Below, one piece after another: positions 1 to 5,922 of a stretch of 6,008 nt of DNA. Location of the stretch: contig JAGXSK010000099.1 of the NCBI GenBank assembly GCA_018333845.1, forward strand, positions 1 through 6,008. The letters run 5' to 3'. Within the stretch, counting starts at the first letter, position 1; the number at the start of each line of letters is the position of its first letter. A model generated the notes under the pieces. It had not been told where the DNA came from. It did no database searches and saw only the letters and a list, made by a program, of their open reading frames with translations. The stretch is from Clostridia bacterium. Its GTDB lineage: Bacteria; Bacillota; DSM-16504; Desulfitibacterales; Desulfitibacteraceae. Made by a program: the position numbers and the translations under genes.

Positions 1-764
1 GTTTCCATTTCAAACAATGAATAATACTCTTTTACCAGCTTTCTTTCCGGTTCTATGGTGCTTAACAATACGCCAATTCCCTTGACTTCTGCTTTAAATT
101 CCTTCATTAAGTCCAAACACCCGCCAATGGTGCCCCCACCCCTCATAAAGTCGTCAATAATTAATACTGATGAATTCTCCTTCATTGCCCTTCTAGGTAA
201 AGACATGGTCTGGATTCTATTGGTAGAACCTGATACATAATTAATATTTACAGAAGTCCCTTCTGTTACCCTGCTGTGATCCCTGATTATTACCAGGGGC
301 ACCCTAAAAACCTGGGCAGTCATAAGGGCAAGGGGTATTCCCTTGGTTTCCACGGTAACTATATAATCAGGATTTGTCTCCTTATATTTTGCAGCAAAAA
401 TTCTCCCAATCATCTGGGAATGGCAAGGATCAAATATAATATCACTGGTGTACAAAAATCCTCCAGGCATGATCCTTTCATAATCATTTAACAAAGCAGC
501 CACCTGTTCCAGGTATTGTATTATTGCACCTTCCTCTATCCATGGATAATATTTGATACCCCCTGCAGCACCAGTTATTGTTACCACTTCCCCCTTTTGC
601 TCCCTTTCCAGGGTCTCCTTGACAAAGGTAATATCCTCGCTAATGGTAGATTTGGCAACCTTAAAGATATTTTCGAAATAGTTTAATGTAAATAGCTTTC
701 CAGGATTATCAAATAGAATTTTGCTTATAATTAACAGCCGTTCTGCCCTCTGAAGCTTATTCAT
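1..764 (-). CDS. purR: Purine operon repressor PurR, C-terminus cut by the window edge
   Basis: Transcriptional repressor of purine synthesis and transport genes; in Bacillus PurR binds PurBox DNA and is released by PRPP. The minus frame stays open from ATG at 764 to the left edge, giving 254 residues; the B. subtilis protein is about 285, so roughly 20-30 are missing. Residues 1-74 form the winged-helix DNA-binding domain, ending in a conserved VTITGAAGGIKYYP segment close to Bacillus PurR. The rest is a phosphoribosyltransferase fold: ERIMPGGFLYTSDI (96-109), TKGIPLA (140-146), VTEGTSVNINYVSGS (166-180), and the PRPP-binding loop VLIIDDFMRGGGT (200-212). Its ATG overlaps the TGA of the upstream transferase (ATGA), with AAGGTG six bases before it, so it is probably translationally coupled. 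Identification is firm because similarity runs through both domains. Confidence 0.96.
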   Translation of the reverse strand, partial: MNKLQRAERLLIISKILFDNPGKLFTLNYFENIFKVAKSTISEDITFVKETLEREQKGEVVTITGAAGGIKYYPWIEEGAIIQYLEQVAALLNDYERIMPGGFLYTSDIIFDPCHSQMIGRIFAAKYKETNPDYIVTVETKGIPLALMTAQVFRVPLVIIRDHSRVTEGTSVNINYVSGSTNRIQTMSLPRRAMKENSSVLIIDDFMRGGGTIGGCLDLMKEFKAEVKGIGVLLSTIEPERKLVKEYYSLFEME

Positions 765-1531
765 AAGTACACCTTGGCCCTTTCAATTACACTTTTTACA
801 AGTTGGAGGTCGCTTGGCTTATCCACATCAATACCAATCTCTGGATATGGGCTAATTACTGCCCTGCCTTTCACGCCTAATAGGTTTGAAAACTTTTCCT
901 CCGCTTCCTGTAAGGTTAGTCTTCTAGTAACCAGCTTTAAAATGAATCTCCAGCCTATCAAGCTGCTAAGTGCCAGGGGACTTTTTCTAAGCTTGACAAG
1001 CCTTTTTCCCTTTTCAGCACATTTATGTACTATGTTTGGATTAACTAGAAAGGCATTCCCGCCTGTATAGGTTCCGTCTTTTATGGTCACATATGTCCTT
1101 TTAATTCCTGGGTACTTGGCTTCATTTGCCTCCCTTGGTACTATAGGATAGTAGATATCAACACTTGTATCCTGGCAGGCTTCCAGAAATCCAGAGATGG
1201 CCGTTGGGTTTATCAACGGTATGTCTGCTGTCAGAATCAAAAGTCTCCCCTGTGGTTTAAGCAGTTCCAAACCATTAATAACACTATCAATGGCACTTTT
1301 TCCTTCTTCAGCAATAATAAGTTTTTCTTTATGGGCAAAAATGTTTTGCAGCTCATTAGGTCCCACTACAGCAATTTTATTGATACCTGGTGTACGTTCC
1401 AGGGCCTCCACCACATATTCTACCATGACCTTGTCCCCAATTGGGATCAAGGCCTCTTTAGCCACTTCACTGCATTTTTGCAGTTTGTCTGAATTATATC
1501 CTCCTGCTATCACAAGGGCATCTACCTGCAT
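761..1531 (-). CDS. MobA-like NTP transferase (nucleotidyltransferase family), substrate unknown
   Basis: A 256-residue GT-A fold nucleotidyltransferase of the MobA/IspD/GlmU-like superfamily, which joins an NTP to a phosphorylated acceptor or cofactor. Visible motifs are the N-terminal nucleotide loop VDALVIAGGYNSDKL (3-17); a KEALIPIGDKVMVEYVVEAL-type substrate segment (25-44) with candidate catalytic Lys25; LTADIPLI (100-107), whose Asp103 is the expected metal ligand; a TGGNAFLVNP segment (156-165); and a C-terminal EIGIDVDKPSDL (231-242) that probably carries the second metal-binding Asp. The first loop lacks the classic GxGTR signature, so it is not an ordinary MobA or GlmU. The start is supported by AAAGGAG seven bases upstream of ATG. 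It sits 46 bp after the GntR gene and overlaps purR by 4 bp, so it belongs to the ispE-purR transcription unit. No molybdopterin genes are in the window, so a role in molybdenum cofactor synthesis is not supported. Confidence 0.87.
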   Translation of the reverse strand: MQVDALVIAGGYNSDKLQKCSEVAKEALIPIGDKVMVEYVVEALERTPGINKIAVVGPNELQNIFAHKEKLIIAEEGKSAIDSVINGLELLKPQGRLLILTADIPLINPTAISGFLEACQDTSVDIYYPIVPREANEAKYPGIKRTYVTIKDGTYTGGNAFLVNPNIVHKCAEKGKRLVKLRKSPLALSSLIGWRFILKLVTRRLTLQEAEEKFSNLLGVKGRAVISPYPEIGIDVDKPSDLQLVKSVIERAKVYL

Positions 1532-1577
1532 AATTAAGCTCCTTTCAGCAACCCAAATAAATTAAACCTACAGCTTT

Positions 1578-2279
1578 TTATATCTCATCCTTAAATGGGA
1601 AATAGGACTTTTCTTTAAAGGCTTCTAATATGCTATTCTCAGCATTTTCTATATGCTCTTTAGCTACCTTCTGTGCCAGGGCAACATTTCTAGTGGAAAT
1701 GGCATCCACCAGCTCCTGATGTTCCCTTAGAGTATCTTTAAGCCTTCCTGGTGATGCTAGAGATGCAGTTCTATATCTTTGAATCTGCTCTCTTAAGTTA
1801 TTTAAAATCTGAACCAATCTATCATTTCTGCTGGCATCATAAATAATTTCATGAAAATCTGTATCAAAATGGATTATGTTGTCTAAATCTGAATTGTCTA
1901 CTGCATTTTTAACTTCAACTAACTTTCTTTCCAGCTTTTCCATTTGGTCATCAGCAATTCTTTGGGCTGCAAGGCCTGCCGCCAGTGCCTCCATGGCAGC
2001 CCTTACCTCAAAGACCTGGGCAATATCCTTTAGGGAAATATCTGATACATAAGCACCTTTACGTGGTATCATAATTATAAAGCCTTCGATTTCCAGTTTT
2101 CTGATAGCCTCTCTCACAGGTGTTCTGCTTACACCTAATTCCTCTGCAACCTGCTGCTCCATTAACCTTTCCCCGGGTTTTAACTTACCATTAACAATAG
2201 CGTCCTTAAGAGCTTCTAAAACAATCTCTCTAAGGGGCTTATAATTTTCAAGCTGTACAGGCGAAAACCTTTTTTCCAT
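1578..2279 (-). CDS. GntR-family transcriptional regulator, FadR/FCD subfamily
   Basis: A cytoplasmic DNA-binding regulator that should respond to a small carboxylated ligand. Numbered from ATG 2279 (233 residues), an N-terminal winged helix (about 12-80) holds the typical LKPGERLMEQQVAEELGVSR stretch (33-52) followed by TPVREAIRKLEIEGFI. The all-helical FCD domain (about 88-220) keeps the usual metal/ligand residues: Asp139 and His143 in DTDFH, His187 in REHQELVDAI and His209 in KEHIENA. The ATG at 2279 is preferred because AAGGGGTG lies seven bases upstream; an in-frame ATG at 2297 overlaps the ispE stop as ATGA but has no visible ribosome binding site. The gene lies 14 bp after ispE and 46 bp before the transferase. 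Its targets and ligand cannot be read from sequence. Regulation of its own operon is a reasonable guess, since many FCD regulators act locally. Confidence 0.94.
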   Translation of the reverse strand: MEKRFSPVQLENYKPLREIVLEALKDAIVNGKLKPGERLMEQQVAEELGVSRTPVREAIRKLEIEGFIIMIPRKGAYVSDISLKDIAQVFEVRAAMEALAAGLAAQRIADDQMEKLERKLVEVKNAVDNSDLDNIIHFDTDFHEIIYDASRNDRLVQILNNLREQIQRYRTASLASPGRLKDTLREHQELVDAISTRNVALAQKVAKEHIENAENSILEAFKEKSYFPFKDEI

Positions 2280-2286
2280 ATCTTCA

Positions 2287-2294
2287 CACCCCTT
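2287..2294 (-). promoter_or_regulatory. Ribosome binding site deciding the GntR start
   Basis: On the minus strand AAGGGGTG is followed by seven bases and then ATG at 2279. The site begins in the last base of the ispE stop codon, so ispE termination and GntR initiation are physically close. It argues for the shorter GntR product over the 239-residue version starting at 2297. Confidence 0.6.
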
Positions 2295-3145
2295 CATCCA
2301 ATAGTTTTACACAAATATACCTGCGTATAAACCTTCTTAAAATATTTTAACATGCTCTGAGCTTTATGGCTGCAGGAGCATATTGCAAAAACTGTAGGAC
2401 CACTGCCGCACATGAGAGCTCCATCTGCTCCCATTGCAAGCATTTTGTTTTTGATTTCTAAGACTTCTTTAACCATTGAACTTGTAATAGGCTCTAAAAC
2501 ATTACCCATGGAACTAACCAGGCCTGCCAAGTCACCACTTTCTATGGACTGTACAGCCTTTTCTATATCTGGCCTTGATCTTAAATTCTCAACATTAACC
2601 CTGTTATATACATCTTTAGTGCTAACACCTACATCAGGTTTAACCAGCAAAATGCTATATTCTTTCATTGGCTGGAGTATGCTTAGCCTATCTCCAATGC
2701 CTGCAGCAAGCACAGTACCTCCCACCACACAAAAGGGGACATCAGCTCCAAGACCTTTGCCTATATGCACCAATTGGGCTATTGTTAAATCCAGTCCATA
2801 TAAGATATTAAGCCCGTGTAAAACAGCAGCAGCATTTGAGCTTCCACCGGCTAGACCGGCAGCCATGGGAATATTTTTTGCAATTCTTATCCTTGCTCCC
2901 CCCTTAATACCGGTCCTTTCAAAAATAGCCTTTGCTGCTTTATATGCCAGGTTCCCTTCATCAAGGGGCAATTCAGGGTGGTCACTTTCTATTTGTATGT
3001 TCTTGCTGATTTGTATTTCAACCTGATCAAATAAATCTACAGACTGCATAATGGTTCTAAGATTATGATAACCGTCCGCCCGCTTGTTAACAATATCCAG
3101 GCATAAATTTATTTTTGCATATGATTTTAATTTAATTTCATTCAC
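2294..3145 (-). CDS. ispE: 4-diphosphocytidyl-2-C-methyl-D-erythritol kinase IspE
   Basis: GHMP-family kinase of the MEP (non-mevalonate) isoprenoid pathway. It uses ATP to phosphorylate the 2-hydroxyl of CDP-methylerythritol. The 283 residues match the usual family length. Motif 1 is YAKINLCLDI (9-18) with catalytic Lys11, followed by the family-typical KRADGYHNL (21-29). The glycine-rich ATP loop is PMAAGLAGGSSNAAAVL (93-109). Catalytic Asp135 lies in GLGADVPFCVVGG (131-143). The third GHMP motif is ALMCGSGPTVFAI (243-255). The start codon is GTG at 3145, with AAAGGGG eleven bases upstream, a slightly long spacing. It is the first gene of the leftward block and is separated from the spore-protein gene by an intrinsic terminator. 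Identification is very secure. Confidence 0.97.
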   Translation of the reverse strand: MNEIKLKSYAKINLCLDIVNKRADGYHNLRTIMQSVDLFDQVEIQISKNIQIESDHPELPLDEGNLAYKAAKAIFERTGIKGGARIRIAKNIPMAAGLAGGSSNAAAVLHGLNILYGLDLTIAQLVHIGKGLGADVPFCVVGGTVLAAGIGDRLSILQPMKEYSILLVKPDVGVSTKDVYNRVNVENLRSRPDIEKAVQSIESGDLAGLVSSMGNVLEPITSSMVKEVLEIKNKMLAMGADGALMCGSGPTVFAICSCSHKAQSMLKYFKKVYTQVYLCKTIG

Positions 3146-3352
3146 ACTAATATATTCCCCTTTAAAGACAGTTTAATATTTTGTCTGTATTTTGTATTCC
3201 CTATAAAGATACTTGTTTAAATTTAAAAATCCTTTTTAAAACAGAAAAAAAGGCTTAAATATATTAAGCCCTTCACTCCCTTTATGGTGATTTCAGGGAA
3301 TAACTCCCATTATAGTTTTTGCCTGGAAGGCAATACTTATTCTAATTATATG
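3146..3352 (-). other. Intergenic leader between the spore-protein gene and ispE
   Basis: These 207 bases contain no credible gene. They hold the terminator at 3238-3270 and, near ispE, a weak inverted repeat AGACA / TGTCT (minus strand, within 3162-3186). A perfect TATAAT hexamer (minus strand, 3309-3314) sits upstream of the terminator but has no good -35 box at 16-18 bases. I found no convincing sigma-A promoter between the terminator and ispE, so the ispE promoter is unresolved. Confidence 0.4.
3238..3270 (-). terminator. Intrinsic terminator after the propeller-SPOCS-LysM gene
   Basis: On the minus strand a perfect 7-bp stem, GGCTTAA paired with TTAAGCC (arms at 3264-3270 and 3252-3258) around a 5-base loop, is followed directly by seven T (3251-3245) and then CTGTTTT. 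This is a textbook rho-independent terminator. It lies 83 bp beyond the stop at 3353 and about 105 bp before ispE, so it ends the spore-protein transcript or could attenuate read-through into the ispE block. Confidence 0.85.
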
Positions 3353-4879
3353 CTATATTGGCAATTTTATCTTTTCCCCTGATTCTATATCTCCCTCAAT
3401 GGACAGTTTATTTATTTTTGCAAGATCCTCAGAGGAAACTCCATGTTCTTTAGCAAAAACACGCAGGGGCTTTCTTTCTCGAACAATGATGTCAAACACT
3501 ATAATTTGTGCAACTATAACCACCTCAATTAACCTGGGGATACTGGGATTAAATCTAAAATCCACAAATTCCACTTCCACATCAACAAAAACCCTATGCC
3601 CTGGCAGTAGTCCGGGCACAGGCACAAAGTGAGTAAAGGGTATCTCTGCATCTAATGCAAATACTCGCCTATCGGGCTCTGCCACATATAATATGTTTAC
3701 CAGAAACTTCCCGGATATAATTATTTTGCCTTTAATGGCTTCCTTTCTAAATATTATTACCTTATCAACCTTTACTTCGGCTACTTTAATAGCAGGCGGA
3801 AGGTTCTTTGGTATGTGTACTGTTTGCTGTACAAGGAACTGGCTTTTTGCTTCAAAAAAGTCTTTTACTATAATTATAACACCTGTTTTACTAATAACTA
3901 TAACTTCAATATAACCGTCTTTTTCCACATCTCCTCTAGCAAAACTGACAACATAGACCTCCATATCTATCTGTTTCACAAGAATGTAATCCCTTCCACG
4001 CAGCTTATATACATGCACCTGTGACCCAACAGCAACAAATATTTCTGGCCTTCCATCCTTATCCCAGTCTGCAACCTCCACGTCTTCGACTACACCAGAA
4101 AATCCATGGCTCAACCATTTTCTTGCTAAGATCTGTCCTGATACTCCAAGGACAAGTAATCTTCTTCTATTAGATGTTGATATGATTATCTCATCCATGA
4201 AGTCATTGTCTACATCCTTTACTCCCAGCAGCACATCTCCTTTCATGCCAATGGTTTCTTCTATAACTATTTCAAGCTGGCCATTGGCTAATATAAGTAT
4301 GATTAACTTGTCGCCACCTGATCCAATCACATGCTCAAAGGTTACCAGTTGTTTTTGATGGTGCCTGATAACACTGCCAATTCTAACCTGCAGGGGCGTC
4401 CTTGAAACCCTTTCAGCTATTAATATTAGGGAACCCCCTTGGATTTTATAAATTAGAATTTTTGTACGCCCTGCCACTATAACTATCTCATCAATCATAT
4501 CCCCTGTTAAGTCCCCAATGGTAATATCTGTGATTTCAACTTCCATGGCTGGAGAAATGTGGATTCTTTGAAACCTGCCACCTTTCCACTTAAAAACAAC
4601 AAAGGAATTCCCAGATGCAATTATTACTTCTTTTTTACCATCTCCATCCACATCCCCCACTACAGCCTTGGTAATTCGTCTCCCAAGATTTAGTGCAGAT
4701 ACCCTTCTGAAAACCCTTCCATCATATCTGAATATATATATACTTCCCGTTGGATGGACTGCAACAACTTCATCCTGTCCAAAGCCTGTAAAATCGCCCA
4801 CGAAAATCTCCAGATTAACAGGCAAATTATATCCCGTCCAGACATAACCATAGTCCTGTATGTCTTCAGTCATTTTCAC
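3353..4879 (-). CDS. Seven-repeat FG-GAP-like beta-propeller fused to SPOCS (DUF3794) and LysM; SipL-like spore protein
   Basis: A 508-residue protein without signal peptide or membrane segment. Residues 25-340 hold propeller repeats about 47 long, each ending in a GDxxxDGxxE-like loop: GDFTGFGQDE (28), GDVDGDGKKE (75), GDLTGDMIDE (122), a degenerate GSVIRHHQKQ (168), KDVDNDFMDE (221), ADWDKDGRPE (270) and GDVEKDGYIE (316). Residues 368-460 resemble the SPOCS/DUF3794 domain, with VDKVIIFRKEAIKGKI, VNILYVAEPDRRVFALDAEI, PFTHFVPVPG and GHRVFVDVEVEFVDFRF. Residues 464-508 look like a C-terminal LysM (LRVFAKEHGVSSEDLAKINK then SGEKIKLPI), with the usual GDT replaced by RKP. SipL of Clostridioides difficile also joins SPOCS to LysM and binds the coat protein SpoIVA. 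A spore coat or cortex assembly role in the mother cell is inferred. The ATG start has AAGGGGTGA just upstream. The propeller half could bind calcium, protein or polymer; its ligand is unknown. Confidence 0.9.
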   Translation of the reverse strand: MKMTEDIQDYGYVWTGYNLPVNLEIFVGDFTGFGQDEVVAVHPTGSIYIFRYDGRVFRRVSALNLGRRITKAVVGDVDGDGKKEVIIASGNSFVVFKWKGGRFQRIHISPAMEVEITDITIGDLTGDMIDEIVIVAGRTKILIYKIQGGSLILIAERVSRTPLQVRIGSVIRHHQKQLVTFEHVIGSGGDKLIILILANGQLEIVIEETIGMKGDVLLGVKDVDNDFMDEIIISTSNRRRLLVLGVSGQILARKWLSHGFSGVVEDVEVADWDKDGRPEIFVAVGSQVHVYKLRGRDYILVKQIDMEVYVVSFARGDVEKDGYIEVIVISKTGVIIIVKDFFEAKSQFLVQQTVHIPKNLPPAIKVAEVKVDKVIIFRKEAIKGKIIISGKFLVNILYVAEPDRRVFALDAEIPFTHFVPVPGLLPGHRVFVDVEVEFVDFRFNPSIPRLIEVVIVAQIIVFDIIVRERKPLRVFAKEHGVSSEDLAKINKLSIEGDIESGEKIKLPI

Positions 4880-4893
4880 TCACCCCTTTTCCA

Positions 4894-4922
4894 TAGTATA
4901 TGTAACATAACCAGCTAAAGTT
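4894..4922 (-). promoter_or_regulatory. Candidate sigma-K-like (mother-cell) promoter of the SPOCS-LysM gene
   Basis: On the minus strand AACT (4922-4919), then 16 bases, then CATATACTA (4902-4894). The Bacillus sigma-K consensus is mACm, 16 bases, CATAnnnTA, so only the last -35 base differs. The same bases can be read as a sigma-A site (TTAACT, 18 bases, TATACT). The weakness is position: the start point would fall about 8-10 bases before the ATG, on top of the ribosome binding site, leaving a very short leader. Confidence 0.35.
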
Positions 4923-5041
4923 AAAGAACCAATGTGTAAGTTTGAACTTTGGTTTAACGTAAAATTTTCCATAGAAAGTGCGGGAAAAAAGGGTATTTAA
5001 AAGAAAAAGCGAAAGATATAAAAAGCGCAGATATGATTGTG

Positions 5042-5048
5042 AAGGGGG
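5042..5048 (+). promoter_or_regulatory. Ribosome binding site deciding the ComFB start
   Basis: AAGGGGG lies seven bases before ATG 5056. The in-frame GTG at 4978 has no such site, and the 26 residues it would add are a Lys/Arg-rich run with no counterpart in the family. The short start is therefore chosen. Confidence 0.75.
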
Positions 5049-5055
5049 CAGTTTA

Positions 5056-5346
5056 ATGTCAGAAGGCTCAAATTTCTTGGTTAGAAATACAATGGAGATT
5101 CTGGTGTGGCAAATGGTTGACGATGTTATGAGAAAGTTTCCAGAGGTGTGCAGTTGTGAAGGATGCAGAAGTGACATAGTTGCCCTTGCTCTAAATCAGC
5201 TCCCTCCCAAATATGTGGCTACTGAGATAGGAGAGGTTTACAGCAAAAGTAATATCCTGGAAAGTCAATACAGGGCTGACATAATCGGAGCCATGACAAA
5301 GGCCATAGTTAAGGTAACTGAATCCCCAAGGTGTAAAAGGGGATAA
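5056..5346 (+). CDS. ComFB-family (late competence development) protein
   Basis: A small soluble 96-residue protein. It shows the family pattern: an N-terminal RNTMEILVWQMVDDVMRKF helix (10-28), a CSCEGCRSDIVALALNQLPP block (33-52) with the cysteine cluster CxCxxC (Cys33, 35, 38), then PKYV and a helical C-terminus with a late Cys94. B. subtilis ComFB shares the CxCxxC...D..ALxLNxLPPxYV core. There, comFB lies in the comF competence operon; no comFA or comFC is in this window. ComFB-type domains have been reported as cyclic dinucleotide receptors in cyanobacteria; whether that holds here is unknown. It is the only clear plus-strand gene, divergent from the SPOCS-LysM gene across 176 bp and convergent with the carbonic anhydrase-like gene. 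A weak -10 TATAAA at 5017-5022 lacks a good -35. Family assignment is confident; function is not. Confidence 0.9.
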   Translation: MSEGSNFLVRNTMEILVWQMVDDVMRKFPEVCSCEGCRSDIVALALNQLPPKYVATEIGEVYSKSNILESQYRADIIGAMTKAIVKVTESPRCKRG

Positions 5347-5359
5347 GAGAATAAAGAAT

Positions 5360-5400
5360 GTAAAGGAGGGTAAGAACCAATGGTTCTTACCCTCCTTTAC
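5360..5400. terminator. Perfect 20-bp inverted repeat, likely bidirectional terminator
   Basis: The arms 5360-5379 and 5381-5400 are exact reverse complements around one central base, so about 19 bp can pair with a 3-base loop. It begins 13 bases after the ComFB stop, and its right arm contains the TAA of the convergent gamma-carbonic-anhydrase gene (5397-5399). On the minus strand the sequence after the stem is pyrimidine-rich (CATTCTTTATTCTCTT); on the plus strand there is only a delayed T run (5410-5414). It probably ends transcription from both sides, better for the minus gene. Confidence 0.65.
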
Positions 5401-5900
5401 CTGTAGTGCTTTTTCCACAGGTATGCATATCTTCTGGCAAGTACATTAATTTCCCTTAGCTCTTCTGGCTTTAGCTCCCTTACCACCTTTCCCGGAGTTC
5501 CTAGAACTAATGAGTTAGGCGGCACCTGCATGTTTTGGGTCACAACACTGCCGGCACCAATGATACAGTTGTCACCTACATGGGCACCATTTAAAACCAC
5601 GGCATTCATGCCTATCAAGGAGTTATTTCCAATTCTGCATCCATGGACAACGGCGCCATGGCCAATGCTTGTATAGTCGCCAACTTCTACAGGATGCTTC
5701 ATTCCCACGTGGAGAACAGCATTGTCCTGAACATTGGAATAGCTGCCTATGGTAATATGATTTATATCTGCCCTGATTACCACATTATACCAGACACTGC
5801 TGCCAGCCCCCAGCCTTGCCCTGCCGATGATCATGCCAGTTTCAGCTATATAGGTTTCAGGGTGTATCTCTGGTTTAAAAGCTCCGAAATCTCTAATCAT
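5397..5900 (-). CDS. Gamma-class carbonic anhydrase family protein (left-handed beta-helix hexapeptide repeats)
   Basis: A cytoplasmic 167-residue protein that should form a trimer with metal sites between subunits; family members interconvert CO2 and bicarbonate or, in YrdA/PaaY-like proteins, have uncertain activity. Hexapeptide repeats run from about residue 22 to 135. The metal ligands are His64 (AVLHV), His81 (IGHG) and His86 (VVHGC). Active-site residues matching the archaeal enzyme Cam are Arg43 and Asp45 (RAD), and Asn56 and Gln58 (SNVQDN). It lacks the long acidic loop of Cam between the first two histidines, and the position of Cam Glu62 is Ile46, so it belongs to the CamH/YrdA-like group. 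The C-terminus is a helix (ELREINVLARRYAYLWKKHY). ATG 5900 has TAGGGAG nine bases upstream. The stop lies inside the inverted repeat shared with the convergent ComFB gene. Family assignment is firm; true anhydrase activity is an inference. Confidence 0.94.
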   Translation of the reverse strand: MIRDFGAFKPEIHPETYIAETGMIIGRARLGAGSSVWYNVVIRADINHITIGSYSNVQDNAVLHVGMKHPVEVGDYTSIGHGAVVHGCRIGNNSLIGMNAVVLNGAHVGDNCIIGAGSVVTQNMQVPPNSLVLGTPGKVVRELKPEELREINVLARRYAYLWKKHYR

Positions 5901-5922
5901 TACAATTCACTCCCTAATGTCA

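Noticed and set aside
2412..3026. Plus-strand open frame of 204 codons opposite ispE.
   Set aside because: It lies wholly antisense to a gene with all GHMP kinase motifs, and its Ser/Pro/Leu-rich translation has no domain-like pattern.
3319..3333. Small hairpin TTGCC-TGGAA-GGCAA just after the SPOCS-LysM stop codon.
   Set aside because: A 5-bp stem with no T tract on the minus strand; the stronger terminator at 3238-3270 explains the 3' end better.
5027..5034. GCAGATAT, resembling a sigma-D -10 box, before the ComFB gene.
   Set aside because: No TAAA at the required 15-base distance, and the start point would fall on the ribosome binding site.
4978..5055. Upstream extension of the ComFB gene from a GTG, adding 26 basic residues.
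   Set aside because: No ribosome binding site before the GTG, a low-complexity Lys/Arg-rich translation, and a strong AAGGGGG site before the ATG at 5056.
4866..5177. Minus-strand open frame of 103 codons spanning the divergent intergenic region.
   Set aside because: It is antisense to ComFB, overlaps the start of the SPOCS-LysM gene, and its Ser/Phe/Leu-rich translation looks like non-coding sequence.
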